Origin: Streptomyces dysideae
GTDB taxonomy: Bacteria; Actinomycetota; Actinomycetes; Streptomycetales; Streptomycetaceae
Reading direction: 5' to 3'
NCBI RefSeq assembly: GCF_001514305.1
Contig: NZ_KQ949107.1
Coordinates: 62,001-126,000 of the forward strand
DNA length: 64,000 nucleotides
Shown here: in pieces, positions 16,072 to 24,971 of the stretch
Layout: each line of letters opens with the position of its first letter
How positions within the stretch are numbered: the first letter of the stretch is position 1
Translations under genes and position numbers: made by a program
The notes under the pieces: model-generated
Told to the model about the DNA's origin: nothing
Seen by the model: only the letters and a program-made list of their open reading frames with translations
Database searches by the model: none

Positions 16072-17889
16072 GTGGCACGACGACGGATGATCAAGAGCGG
16101 GCACGTGGGCAGGGCGCTGCTGGTGGTGGTCGCCGTACTTGCCGGTGTCCTGCTCGGCGGCGCGGTGCCCGCCTCGGCGCACGCGGTGCTGACCGGCAGC
16201 GACCCGCGCGAGGGTACCGTGCTGAAGAGCGCTCCCGAACGGGTCACCGTCTCCTTCAACGAGTCGGTCGAACTCGCCGAGGACTCCGTGCGCGTGCTCG
16301 ACCCCGACAACCGCCCGGTGACCGCGGGCGACCCCGAACACGCCGACGGCAAGGCGGACACCGCCCGCGTGCCGCTGACCAGCGGCCTCAAGGAGGGCAC
16401 CTACACCGTCTCCTGGCGGGTTCTGTCGGCGGACAGCCACGCCGTCTCCGGCGCCTTCACCTTCTCCGTCGGCGCACCGTCCCAGACCCGCGCCCAGGCC
16501 GCCGCCCAACCGGCCGTGGACCCCACCGTCAACATCCTCTACGGCATCGGCCGCTACGTCGCCTACGCCGGTCTGGCCCTGCTGATCGGCATCGCCGTGT
16601 TCACCCTGGCCTGCTGGCCCGGAGCAACGACCGCACGCGTAGTGCGCGGGCCGATCCTGGCCGGCTGGTGGGCACTGACGGGATCGACCGTCGCACTGCT
16701 GCTGGTGCGCGGACCGTACGCGAGCGGAGACGGCCCGCTCAAGGCGTTCGACCCGCAGCTGCTGCGCAGCACGGTGGACAGCCGGCCGGGCATCGCGCTG
16801 CTGGTCCGCCTGGCCCTGCTCCTGCTGGTGGCCCTGCTCCTTCGGCGCGGTCGGCCCGAGCGGGGGGCCGACCGGCGCACGGCCGGGGCGGGCGCTGTCC
16901 TCGCTGTCGCCCTCGCCATCACCTGGGCGGCGGCCGAGCACGCCTCCGCCGGCATCCAGGTGCCCGTGGCGATGGTCTCCTCCGTCCTGCATCTGCTCGC
17001 CATGGGCGTGTGGCTGGGCGGACTGGCCGCGCTGCTGACCGCGCTGTACCGGGCCCCGGCCGACGACCCGCTCCCACCCGCCGCCGTGGCCCGCTTCTCC
17101 CGGCTCGCCCTCACCTCGGTGGCCGTGCTCGCGGCCACCGGCCTCTACCAGTCCTGGCGCGGCCTCGGCTCCTGGGAGGCGCTGACCACCGGCTACGGCA
17201 GAACCCTCCTCATCAAGATCGCCGCCGTGCTGCTGATGCTGCTGGCGGCCTCGTCCTCCCGGCGCTGGACCGAGCGGCTGCTGCACGTGCCCGCGGAGGT
17301 ACCGGAGCTGGTCACCGTGGGCGGCGGCGACCAGAACCCGCCGCGCGACCCTGCGCCCGGCCCCGCCTCCGGGCCTGACACGGGCGGGCCCGGCCCCGAG
17401 GCGCACCGGCGCGGCCTGCGCCGGTCCGTGCTGGCCGAGGTGCTGATCGCGGTCGCGGTGCTGGTGGCCACAACCGTGCTGACCGGCAGCCAGCCGGGCC
17501 GGGCCGCCAGCGAGACCGCCGCGGAGCCCATGGTGGCGGGGCAGCCCAACGTGTCCCTGACACTGATCCCGTTCGACACGGGCACTCCCGCAGGGCGCGG
17601 CACGGTGCAGATCACCCTGGAACCCGGCCTGGTGGGCAGGAACGTGGTGCAGGCTGTGGTCTACGCCGCCGACGGCCCCCTCGTCGCCGTCCCCGAACTG
17701 CGGCTCACCTTCACCCTGACCGGCCAGCGCGTCGGCCCCCTCGACGCCGACCTCGTCGACCAGGGCGGCTACTGGGGCAGCGACAGCCTCGACCTCCCCC
17801 TCCCCGGGACCTGGACGATGCGCGCCACCGTCCGCGTCTCCGACATCGACCAGGTCACCGTGTCGAAGACCGTGAAGATCACCGCCTGA
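16072..17889 (+). CDS. CopC-CopD fusion copper transport protein (YcnJ-like)
   Basis: This 605-residue protein starts at GTG seven bases after GGGAG. A signal peptide ends PASAHAVLTGSDP, leaving the CopC-type N-terminal His, and the CopC domain (about 38-135) ends VLSADSHAVSGAFTF. Eight or so helices follow (about 155-460) with the CopD signature region (HLLAMGVWLGGLAALL, FSRLALTSVAVLAATGLYQ). The last 130 residues form an additional exported domain rich in beta strands. B. subtilis YcnJ has the same order and imports copper under limitation. It is the second CopD module of the block. Confidence 0.92.
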   Translation: MARRRMIKSGHVGRALLVVVAVLAGVLLGGAVPASAHAVLTGSDPREGTVLKSAPERVTVSFNESVELAEDSVRVLDPDNRPVTAGDPEHADGKADTARVPLTSGLKEGTYTVSWRVLSADSHAVSGAFTFSVGAPSQTRAQAAAQPAVDPTVNILYGIGRYVAYAGLALLIGIAVFTLACWPGATTARVVRGPILAGWWALTGSTVALLLVRGPYASGDGPLKAFDPQLLRSTVDSRPGIALLVRLALLLLVALLLRRGRPERGADRRTAGAGAVLAVALAITWAAAEHASAGIQVPVAMVSSVLHLLAMGVWLGGLAALLTALYRAPADDPLPPAAVARFSRLALTSVAVLAATGLYQSWRGLGSWEALTTGYGRTLLIKIAAVLLMLLAASSSRRWTERLLHVPAEVPELVTVGGGDQNPPRDPAPGPASGPDTGGPGPEAHRRGLRRSVLAEVLIAVAVLVATTVLTGSQPGRAASETAAEPMVAGQPNVSLTLIPFDTGTPAGRGTVQITLEPGLVGRNVVQAVVYAADGPLVAVPELRLTFTLTGQRVGPLDADLVDQGGYWGSDSLDLPLPGTWTMRATVRVSDIDQVTVSKTVKITA

Positions 17890-18183
17890 GGTCCCGGCAA
17901 GGGCATCCGCCGGGTCGCCCGCAGAGGTCTCGGCATCCTCGCTCACCGGCAGTGCGGTGGTCGCCTGTCCCTGAACCGGTACCGGCTCGATCCGATCCGA
18001 TGCCGTAGGAGGTGATCTGGACCCGGTGGCGGAGGAGTTCCGGGGCGGGTGTGGGTGCGGTGTCGCGCGGGCCGTGTCCCCGCGCCCGCAATGACGGGCG
18101 GAGGTTGCGGTCGCACGGCGTGAACACTCTCGGCCGGTCATCCGTACGAAACGGGAAGCCCGCCGGTCGTGAGGAGTCCTCCG

Positions 18184-18981
18184 ATGCCCTGTATGCGCCG
18201 CCGTGGCGGTGGAGCGGATCGGGGCTGCCGTACGGCAGGCACCACCGCGGGCGCCGGCGACGCCTTGCGTCTGGCGCGGGCCGTGGTGTTCGCGGCCGTG
18301 TGTGTGGTGACGACGGCGCTGGGCCATGCCCTGATGTCCGGTGACGTCCTGCCCTGGTGGGCGGTGGGCGTCGCGTTCGCCGGGACGGTCTCGGGCGCGT
18401 GGTGGCTGACCGGACGGGAACGCGGCGCGACGGCGGTGGTCGGGGCCACGGTCGTCGCGCAGGGGCTGCTCCATCTGCTGTTCAGCCTGGCCCCTGCGAC
18501 GGCTGCCTCGGCCGGTGTACCGGGGTCGGCAGGCGCTCACGGCATGGGGCACCAGGCGGCGATCTCCCACTCGGGCATGCTCATGCACCACTCTGGGGCA
18601 CCCGCCGGGGCGACCGGGATGCCCTTGGACGTCCATGCGCTGTCGGCCGTCACACACGGGGGCTCCGTCGGGATGCTCCTGGCGCACCTGGTGGCCGCCG
18701 TGACGTGCGGGCTGTGGCTGTGGCGGGGCGAGGCCGCGGTCCACCGGATCGGCCGGGCCCTGGCGGCTGCCCTGCTCGCCCCACTGCGCCGGGTCTGCCG
18801 GGTGATCTTCCGTGCGGCGGCCGGCCATGAGGCCCCCTCTCACCGGGCGGCCGTCGGCGGCGCCGAGCACCGCCAGACTCCTGCCGCGCTGGAGCACGCC
18901 GTCGTGCGCAGAGGGCCGCCGAGGGGCCGTTCGGCAGTCAGCCGCTTGTCTCCCGACCCGCTGCTCGCCATGCGGCCCTGA
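18184..18981 (+). CDS. His/Met-rich multi-pass membrane protein, paralogue of the one at 14457
   Basis: The 265-residue product starts at ATG with GAGGAG seven bases upstream. A GTG at 18169 is less likely. The order matches the 14457 protein: a Cys/Arg-rich N-terminus, paired helices (FAAVCVVTTALGHALMSG), AQGLLHLLF and then a His/Met loop (HGMGHQAAISHSGMLMHH). Another helix and a tail with LEHAVVRRGPPRG follow. Both copies keep GH in helix one and QGxLHL in helix three. I know no function; copper binding or transport is inferred from the loop and the neighbours. Confidence 0.72.
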   Translation: MPCMRRRGGGADRGCRTAGTTAGAGDALRLARAVVFAAVCVVTTALGHALMSGDVLPWWAVGVAFAGTVSGAWWLTGRERGATAVVGATVVAQGLLHLLFSLAPATAASAGVPGSAGAHGMGHQAAISHSGMLMHHSGAPAGATGMPLDVHALSAVTHGGSVGMLLAHLVAAVTCGLWLWRGEAAVHRIGRALAAALLAPLRRVCRVIFRAAAGHEAPSHRAAVGGAEHRQTPAALEHAVVRRGPPRGRSAVSRLSPDPLLAMRP

Positions 18982-19151
18982 AACCGGCCCGATTCCGGCG
19001 GCGGCCGCGGCCGGGGGACAGGCGCACGGCCGGTGTGCCCGCACGCACGCCGGCCCGTCCTCTTCGGCCCGGGCTGTGCCCGCTGTTCTGCCGCGCGACA
19101 GAGCGCGGCTCGCTGCTGCGGCACAGCCTTCCGTCATCGATCGGGAGTTCC

Positions 19152-19853
19152 ATGTCCACGTACCACCCCACATCCGGCCGCCCGCCGCTGCGTGACACCG
19201 CGTCAGCGGTACGGCCGGTGATGCCCGAACCCGACCGGCCCGCTGGTGTCTTCAGCCGCCCGCGTGCCCGTCTCGCCGTCGCCTGCGTCACGGCGGTGGC
19301 GACGGCTGCCCTGCTGTCCGGCTGCGGCGGCGACTCCTCCGGGAACACGTCGAACGCGTCCGCCGACGCGGTGGCGTCCGCGTCCCCCTCCGCGAACATG
19401 ACCGAGATGGACGGCATGGCGATGGGCGACCCGTCGGCCACCCCCGCCGACAAGATCCCCGGCGCCGACGTGGTGAAGGGCGCGTTCAGGCTGCTCGACA
19501 CCCGCCCGCCCGGCATGGACGACGTCAAGGGCACGGCCTGGCTGGCCCAGGGGCCCAAGGGCACCACGGTGACGGTGTCCCTGACGGGCCTGAAGCCGGG
19601 CGAGGAGTACATGTCGCATCTGCACGCCTCGCCGTGCTCCGCCGACAACGGCGGGGAGCACTTCCAGTTCGAGAAGGGCGGTGCCACCACCCCGCCGAAC
19701 GAGGTGCACCTGATGTTCACCGCCGACAAGTCGGGGATGGGCATGACGACGGTGAACAACAGCCGTAAGACCGGCAAGGACGCGGCCGCCATCGTGGTCC
19801 ACCCCCAGAAGGCGATGGACAACCGGATAGCATGCGCGGACTTCGACTTCTGA
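19152..19853 (+). CDS. Lipoprotein with Cu/Zn superoxide dismutase-like domain
   Basis: This 233-residue protein has a long, charged N-region, then a hydrophobic core ending in a lipobox (ALLSGC at about residue 58). A Met-rich stretch (MTEMDGMAMGD) precedes a beta-barrel domain. The domain carries SHLHASPC, GGEHFQFEKG, NEVHLMFTADKSGM, AAAIVVHP and RIACADFDF, in the order expected for Cu/Zn-SOD metal ligands and the disulfide. It may dismutate superoxide or simply store copper at the outer face of the membrane. Its end overlaps the next CopC gene by 22 bases. Confidence 0.75.
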   Translation: MSTYHPTSGRPPLRDTASAVRPVMPEPDRPAGVFSRPRARLAVACVTAVATAALLSGCGGDSSGNTSNASADAVASASPSANMTEMDGMAMGDPSATPADKIPGADVVKGAFRLLDTRPPGMDDVKGTAWLAQGPKGTTVTVSLTGLKPGEEYMSHLHASPCSADNGGEHFQFEKGGATTPPNEVHLMFTADKSGMGMTTVNNSRKTGKDAAAIVVHPQKAMDNRIACADFDF

Positions 19854-20422
19854 GGGCGTCGGCCGCCCTGCTGGGATGCCTGTGCGTGCTGTTGCTGTTC
19901 GGTGGCACGCCCGCGTACGCCCACACCGCGCTGAAGGACGCGACACCCGGACCCGGCGCCGAGGTCGCCCCCGGTGCCGACGTCATCGCGCTGACCTTCG
20001 GTCGGCTCCAGTCCGGCACCACACCGAAGCTCGGCCTGACCGGACCCGACGGCACCGCCGTGCCCGTCGGGCAGCCCGCCGTGGCCGACGACTCCGTCGC
20101 CTGCGCCGCCGTCACCCCGCTGCGCACGGGCGTCCACACCCTCACCTACACCGTCACCTCCGCCGACGGCGACACCCAGAGCAGCGCCTTCCAGTTCGAG
20201 GTCGCCGACGGCGCCGAGCCCGTCGCCGCCCCGTCCCCCTGCCAGGGCCTGAGCCTGCCTGCACCGGACGTGGACGGCGGGAGCAGCACGATCCTGGGGC
20301 TCGACCGCACCACGGCGCTGATCGTCCTGGCGGCGGCCACCGTGGCCGTGGGCGGCGGGGTCCTCACCGCACGCACGATGCGCGGGGCTCGGTCGGCGGG
20401 GAGAAAGGGGGCCGCCGTGTGA
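19832..20422 (+). CDS. CopC domain copper-binding protein with C-terminal anchor
   Basis: This 196-residue protein has a signal peptide ending in PAYAHTALKDATPGPG with the N-terminal His. It has a CopC-like beta domain (TVTSADGDTQSSAFQF) and a C-terminal helix followed by RSAGRKG. The second Cu ligand His found in the CopC at 10055 (SADGH) is replaced by Asp here (SADGD), so its metal affinity may differ. It starts inside the SOD-like lipoprotein gene. Confidence 0.85.
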   Translation: MRGLRLLRASAALLGCLCVLLLFGGTPAYAHTALKDATPGPGAEVAPGADVIALTFGRLQSGTTPKLGLTGPDGTAVPVGQPAVADDSVACAAVTPLRTGVHTLTYTVTSADGDTQSSAFQFEVADGAEPVAAPSPCQGLSLPAPDVDGGSSTILGLDRTTALIVLAAATVAVGGGVLTARTMRGARSAGRKGAAV

Positions 20423-20638
20423 CACCGGCGCCTCGCGCGCCTCGGGCACGCTCACTGGGCACGGCCTGAGCACAGCCCCACGCACGACCTGACACAGCAC
20501 ACGACCTGAGCAATCGAGAGGGGCGCCTTCGAAGCGATCTGACAGGACATGTCGCGGCAGCGGCCCGGTCCGGCCGAACCGCCGGGCCGGGCCCACGCGT
20601 TCCGGCGACCCGATGGCCTGCCGGATCCGTGGCGGCGG

Positions 20639-20785
20639 TCAGTCTTCGCTCATCTCCTCGAAGGCGCCGTGCCAGCCGTGGTACCAGACCTGTCCGCTGG
20701 TGGCGTTGACGGACAGCATGCCGGTGATCTTTCCGTGGTCGAGGGTGTGCAGGGTGTAGTAGCCGCCGTGTGGTTCGCCGTTGCC
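20639..20785 (-). pseudogene. C-terminal remnant of a PepSY-like exported protein
   Basis: Translation of the minus strand gives an end resembling PepSY-type proteins (YYTLHTLDHGKITGMLSVNA, then SGQVWYHGWHGAFEEMSED and a stop). The expected signal peptide and N-terminal part are missing. Upstream the frame runs into Glu/Ala repeats without a start, in the region where the plus-strand gene at 20768 begins. I read it as a truncated gene left at a rearrangement junction. The assignment rests on my recognition of the pattern, not on a search. Confidence 0.5.
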
Positions 20786-21304
20786 GGCTCGGTCCTCGGC
20801 CTCGCTCTCCTCGGCCTCGCTCTCCTCGCGGCGCTCGGCCTCGGCGCTTATACCGTGTACCGCATGTCCGATCCTGCGGACACCCTGGACATCGGTATCA
20901 GGATCGACGGCTCACGGATCTCGGTGAAGGCGCCCGTCTGCCCCACGGACCTGGTGGAACGGGTCGAGGTGTTCGACGGCAGGTCGGAAGAACCGCTCTG
21001 GCAGGCCACTGGTCCGAAGACCCCCGAGGCGCGACGCGGCACGATAACCCTCTGGCAGAAGGCCGACTTCCTCAGCTCGAAGCCGGAGGCCGGGCCTCGC
21101 CGGTTGCCGAAGGAACTCGATGTCTCCATCGAGTATGCCGGTGTGGACGATGGCACCGGGAATGTGTTCAGCGTCTCCGAAGTCGCGGCTGCCCATGTGC
21201 CCGAAGGGCAGTACTGGACCGACCACGGACCCATGACCGCCCAGGACATCGACGATCAACTCAAGTGCTCATCTGCCGGGGAATCGCCCTCTCGACTGCA
21301 GTGA
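20768..21304 (+). CDS. Hypothetical single-helix membrane protein
   Basis: From the GTG at 20768 the product is 178 residues. It has one long membrane helix (VLGLALLGLALLAALGLGAYTVY) and an exported or cytosolic domain with LRIG-type beta strands (DIGIRIDGSRISVKAPVCPT) and two cysteines. I do not recognise it. A longer open frame from 20549 crosses the PepSY-like remnant and is unlikely. No clear ribosome binding site was found, so the start is uncertain. The DNA for the helix contains a short internal repeat (CCTCGGCCTCGCTCT twice). Confidence 0.5.
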   Translation: MWFAVAGSVLGLALLGLALLAALGLGAYTVYRMSDPADTLDIGIRIDGSRISVKAPVCPTDLVERVEVFDGRSEEPLWQATGPKTPEARRGTITLWQKADFLSSKPEAGPRRLPKELDVSIEYAGVDDGTGNVFSVSEVAAAHVPEGQYWTDHGPMTAQDIDDQLKCSSAGESPSRLQ

Positions 21305-21349
21305 CCGGGCGCATCGGCCCGGGGCCCGGGCCCTCCCCTCGTACGGTGC

Positions 21350-21373
21350 GGCCGCCCGTTCCCCCGGGCGGCC
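21350..21373. terminator. Terminator between convergent genes
   Basis: A 9-bp perfect stem GGCCGCCCG/CGGGCGGCC with a 6-base loop lies between the convergent 20768 and 21391 genes. Confidence 0.75.
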
Positions 21374-21390
21374 GTCAGTCGGGTCGCGGT

Positions 21391-21699
21391 TCACCGATCG
21401 CTGCCGTCGTCGCAGCCCTCGCCCCGCGCGTGGTGCTCGTACCGGTAGACGTGGGTGCCGTTCCCCTGGTCGTGCCGGCAGTCGTCGCGGGATGTGGTGC
21501 GGGTGTCGTAATACGAGCAGTCGTCGCGGTCCGTGGGGGTCGTGGCGTGCCCGGGCCGGGTGACCTGGCTCGTCGGGCTGGGCGGCGCGGGGTGGTTCCC
21601 GCTGTCGCCTGCGGCGAAGGCCAGTCCGCCGGTCAGGGCCAGTGCGGGTGCCAGGATCGTCGCGGTGAGGACGGCCCGCTTGCTCCTCGTGTTCCTCAT
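21391..21699 (-). CDS. Small secreted protein behind a two-component system
   Basis: This 102-residue protein (MRNTRSKRAVLTATILAPALALTGGLAFA) has a clear signal peptide. The mature part is rich in Asp, His, Arg, Tyr and Cys (DDCSYYDTRTTSRDDCRH). GAGGAGG precedes the ATG. It lies 19 bp after the histidine kinase gene on the same strand, so it is probably cotranscribed. It could be the stimulus-binding partner or an output of that system. I recognise no family. Confidence 0.65.
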   Translation of the reverse strand: MRNTRSKRAVLTATILAPALALTGGLAFAAGDSGNHPAPPSPTSQVTRPGHATTPTDRDDCSYYDTRTTSRDDCRHDQGNGTHVYRYEHHARGEGCDDGSDR

Positions 21700-21718
21700 T
21701 CTGATCGCCTCCTCCTGC

Positions 21719-23371
21719 TTACGACTTCACGCTAGGAGGCGGCTGTGAAGGACCGGTGAGGAAGCGGTTGGGTGGCGATGTGGCCTCAAGGGGCAGGCGG
21801 ACGGTGAAGGCGGCGCCGTGGTCCGGCTCGCTGTCGACCTCGGTGCTGCCGCCGTGGGCTGCGACCAGCTCGTGCACCACCGCCAGGCCGATGCCCGAGC
21901 CTGCGGCGCGGGCGGTGCGGCCGCGGAAGAACCGGTCGAAGACATGGGGCAGCTCGTCGGCGGGGATGCCCGGCCCGGAGTCCCGAACCCGCACCACGGC
22001 CTGTCCGTCGGCTGTGATGAGTTCCACGCCGACCGTGCCGCCTGCCGGGGTGAACTTCAGCGCGTTGGACAGCACGTTCGCCAGGACCTGCCCGATGCGG
22101 ACCCGGTCGAGCGGGGCGGTGACCGGCTCCAGACGGGTGTGCAGCTCGATCCCGGCGCCTTGAAAGAGGCCGGCGAAGTCGCGGACCGACTGCTCGACGA
22201 GCTCGTCCAGCGCGACGGGGGCAGGCTGGAGGGAGAATCCGGCGGCGTCGGCCGCGCCGAGGATCTGCAGGTCCGCCACCAGCCGGGTCATCCGCTGCAC
22301 TTCCTCGTCCAGTGAGGTGAGCGCGGCCGGGCCGGGCTCCAGCACCCCCTCCTGCAGCCCTTCGACCTGGGAGCGCAGGACGGTCAGCGGGGTGCGCAGC
22401 TCGTGGGCGACCTCGGCGGCGAACGCCTGCCTCAGCCGTTCGGCGCCCTCGGCGGCATCCGCCATGGTGTTGAACGCCCGGCTCATCTCCCCGAACTCAT
22501 CCGCCCGCCGCACATCGAGGCGGGCGTGGCGGTCGCCGGCCGCCAGTGCCCGGGCGGCCGTGGTGACCTGCCGAACCGGGCGGGTCGTCCGGCGGGCGAA
22601 GAACGTGCCCAGGGCGAGGGAGAGCAGCGCCCCAGCTCCTGCGGCGATCAGCACCAGGTGGACCACCCGGGTGCGGAAGGCGACGGCCTCGGGCAGCGAG
22701 TTGACCTCGGGCAGTCGCACCAGGGCGGTGCCGACGGTCGTGCCGCCGACCACGATGGGCAGCCGCTGGGCGGGACCGAGTCCGTCCGGGCCGGTGCTGT
22801 CACTCGGTTGCGGCGTGACGTCGGCCGCCGGGCGCACCGTCGCCGCCCCGGAAGCGCGCCAGGCCGCGGCGTCCGGCTTGCCCCCGTGATGGTCCTCCGA
22901 GGAGCCTGCCGTGTCATCGTCCCCGGAGCCCCCCGACTCGCAGTGCTGCCAGGACCCGCAGGCGCCCTGTCCGGAGCCGCCAGGGTCATCGTCCTCTGCG
23001 TGGTCGTCGACCCACGGGTCGTTCCAGCGCATCCGGGCACCGTCCCACTCCCAGACGTCGTGTCCGGAGGAGGTGAGGATGCGCACCGTGCCGGAGCCGG
23101 TCGCCGCGGCCAGGCTCTGAAGGCCACTCAGGTCCCATTTCTGGCTTCCGGCGTACGAGCTGGCGGCTGCCGCGGTGATGCCAGTGACCTGGGCGTTCTG
23201 CTGCTGGTCGACGTACTGCCGCAGCCGGGAGGCGAAGGCGGTGTTCACCGCCACGGCCGTGACGGTGCCGCCCACCAGGGCCACCAGGGCGAAGGCGACG
23301 GCCAGCCGCAGCGCGAACGAGCGGGCCAGCGGACCGCGCAGCCACGTCGGAGGCGCCAGGCGGCTAGGCAT
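21719..23371 (-). CDS. Membrane sensor histidine kinase
   Basis: This 550-residue kinase has an N-terminal membrane helix and an extracytoplasmic sensor domain of about 180 residues containing a Cys pair and an acidic, Gly/Ser-rich insert. A second helix, HAMP, HisKA with the phospho-acceptor His (EVAHELRTPL) and an ATPase domain follow (N box LSNALKFTP, DSGPGIP, GSGIGLAVVHELV). It phosphorylates the OmpR-type regulator encoded upstream, whose gene it overlaps by 8 bases. The acidic insert (DDHAEDDDPGGSGQG) could sense cations. No target genes are identifiable beyond the adjacent secreted protein. Confidence 0.93.
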   Translation of the reverse strand: MPSRLAPPTWLRGPLARSFALRLAVAFALVALVGGTVTAVAVNTAFASRLRQYVDQQQNAQVTGITAAAASSYAGSQKWDLSGLQSLAAATGSGTVRILTSSGHDVWEWDGARMRWNDPWVDDHAEDDDPGGSGQGACGSWQHCESGGSGDDDTAGSSEDHHGGKPDAAAWRASGAATVRPAADVTPQPSDSTGPDGLGPAQRLPIVVGGTTVGTALVRLPEVNSLPEAVAFRTRVVHLVLIAAGAGALLSLALGTFFARRTTRPVRQVTTAARALAAGDRHARLDVRRADEFGEMSRAFNTMADAAEGAERLRQAFAAEVAHELRTPLTVLRSQVEGLQEGVLEPGPAALTSLDEEVQRMTRLVADLQILGAADAAGFSLQPAPVALDELVEQSVRDFAGLFQGAGIELHTRLEPVTAPLDRVRIGQVLANVLSNALKFTPAGGTVGVELITADGQAVVRVRDSGPGIPADELPHVFDRFFRGRTARAAGSGIGLAVVHELVAAHGGSTEVDSEPDHGAAFTVRLPLEATSPPNRFLTGPSQPPPSVKS

Positions 23372-24062
23372 CGGGCCGCGCCCCGACCTTGTAGCCGACG
23401 CCCGGAACGGTCACCACCCAGCGCGGGGCCCTGGGATCGTCGTGCAGCTTGGCGCGCAGGTTCTTCACGTGCACGTCGGCGGTGCGCTCGTAGCCCTCAT
23501 AGTCGTAGCCGTGCACCCGGGCCACCAGTTCGCGGCGGGAGAAGACCCGCCCCGCCGTGGTCGCCAGCGCCGCGAGCAGGTCGAACTCGCTGCGGGTGAG
23601 GGCGACCTGCGCGCCGTCCAGACGCACCTCGCGGCCCGACGGGTCGATGACCAGACGGCCGCCGTCGAACGACAGCCGGCCCTCCGTCCCGCCTGGCCGG
23701 GCCCGGCGCAGCACCGCGTCCACCCGGGCCACCAGTTCCCTGGGGCTGAAGGGCTTGACCACGTAGTCGTCGGCCCCCAGTTGCAGCCCCGCGACCCGGT
23801 CCGCCTCACCGGCCTTCGCGGTCAGCATGATGATCGGGACCTGGGAGATCTCCCGCAGCGAGCGGGCCACCTCCTCCCCGGCGAGATCGGGCAGCATCAG
23901 GTCGAGCACCACCAGGTCCGGCTTGAGCCGCAGCGCCACATCCAGAGCCTCCTGCCCGGTGCCGGCCTGCAGCACGGCGTACCGCTGCCGCTCCAGGAAC
24001 GCCCGCACCATGTCCCGGATCTTGCGCTCGTCGTCGACCACGAGCACGGTCGCCCTTCCCAT
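23364..24062 (-). CDS. OmpR-family response regulator
   Basis: The 232-residue regulator has a receiver domain with acidic pocket VVDDE, phospho-Asp in VVLDLMLPD and Lys in VVKPFSPREL. A winged-helix output domain follows, ending in TADVHVKNLRAKL and VPGVGYKVG. It pairs with the overlapping kinase gene. The start ATG (MGRATVLVVDDERKI) is preceded by GGGAGGT. Confidence 0.94.
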   Translation of the reverse strand: MGRATVLVVDDERKIRDMVRAFLERQRYAVLQAGTGQEALDVALRLKPDLVVLDLMLPDLAGEEVARSLREISQVPIIMLTAKAGEADRVAGLQLGADDYVVKPFSPRELVARVDAVLRRARPGGTEGRLSFDGGRLVIDPSGREVRLDGAQVALTRSEFDLLAALATTAGRVFSRRELVARVHGYDYEGYERTADVHVKNLRAKLHDDPRAPRWVVTVPGVGYKVGARPDA

Positions 24063-24306
24063 GGCGCACCTCCCGCACCGGGATGGCTGTCAGCGCCAGC
24101 CTCCGCCCGGCGGGGGCAGCCGCCCAAGGGGCCAACGGTCCTCGTGGGAGGGGCCGACGCGCCCTGGTTCCGTCCCGAAGGGGCCTGCCGGCCGGAGCGG
24201 GGCCGACCGTGCCGGACACCGACCGGGAGAAGCCGAAGACGGCGGATGCCGGACTCGTCGTATCAGCGGGGATGCACCCGTGCGACTGTGGGAGACGGGG
24301 CTGCCG

Positions 24307-24828
24307 CTACGACGTGCTCGGGGCAGGGGCCGGGCCCATGCCCCGCAGCTGCTGGATGGTTCCGCCGAGCTTGGTCTGGAACTCCTCCAGCATCTCCGGC
24401 TCTTTCGCGCTGACGATCCAGCGCGAACCGACCAGGTACTTGCCCCCGTACATGGCGGCGGAGTCCAGCCAGGTCTGCTTGTACTGCTCCTCCGGGAAGG
24501 TGGTGATGAGGTAGTCGACCTTCGGTGTGTGGCAGAGGCCCTGGCGCAGTTCGTCCGCCTCGATGCGAGTCTTGGCCTTGCAGCCGGTCAGACTGGCGAT
24601 CACCTCGACCTTCGCCGGTGCCACGACACCGGCCGCCGGGGCGGCGGAGATCTTCGACGGATCGCTGTTCACTGCGGCGTCGCCCGCACCGCCACTGCAC
24701 GCCGTGGCCAGGGGTGCAAGGGCCAGACCTGCGGCGAGCACGGTGCCGCGTATCCGGCGGGCGGCGGGCAGGGTCCGGCCGGTGCGTCCTGGCCGCGGCT
24801 GCTGTGACTGCTCGGGGTGCTGTCGCAC
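24307..24828 (-). CDS. Lipoprotein of unknown function
   Basis: Starting at the GTG at 24828 (VRQHPEQSQQ), which follows GGAGAGG, the product is 173 residues. A twin-Arg-like AARRIRG, a hydrophobic core and a lipobox LATAC mark it as a lipoprotein. The mature domain (KVEVIASLTGCKAKTRIEAD) has two cysteines and may be a periplasmic-type alpha/beta fold. The open frame extends far upstream through the SulP gene and that part is spurious. Its position between a SulP transporter and a two-component system suggests regulated envelope function. Confidence 0.65.
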   Translation of the reverse strand: MRQHPEQSQQPRPGRTGRTLPAARRIRGTVLAAGLALAPLATACSGGAGDAAVNSDPSKISAAPAAGVVAPAKVEVIASLTGCKAKTRIEADELRQGLCHTPKVDYLITTFPEEQYKQTWLDSAAMYGGKYLVGSRWIVSAKEPEMLEEFQTKLGGTIQQLRGMGPAPAPSTS

Positions 24829-24971
24829 GTGCCTCTCCGTCTCCGGGGTGTTCCTGTCCGCGTCGGCGGCCAGGCATACGACAAGGGGTACGGGTGAACG
24901 CCCATGACCGTTCATCCGTATGGGAGCGGGAGCCCGTGGGACGGCCGGGACCCCGCCCCACGGGTCCGGGC

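Noticed and set aside
15589..19173. A 1194-codon open frame on the minus strand
   Set aside because: It is the antisense shadow of YcnI, CopC-CopD and neighbours, caused by high GC. The composition is low complexity and no domain is seen.
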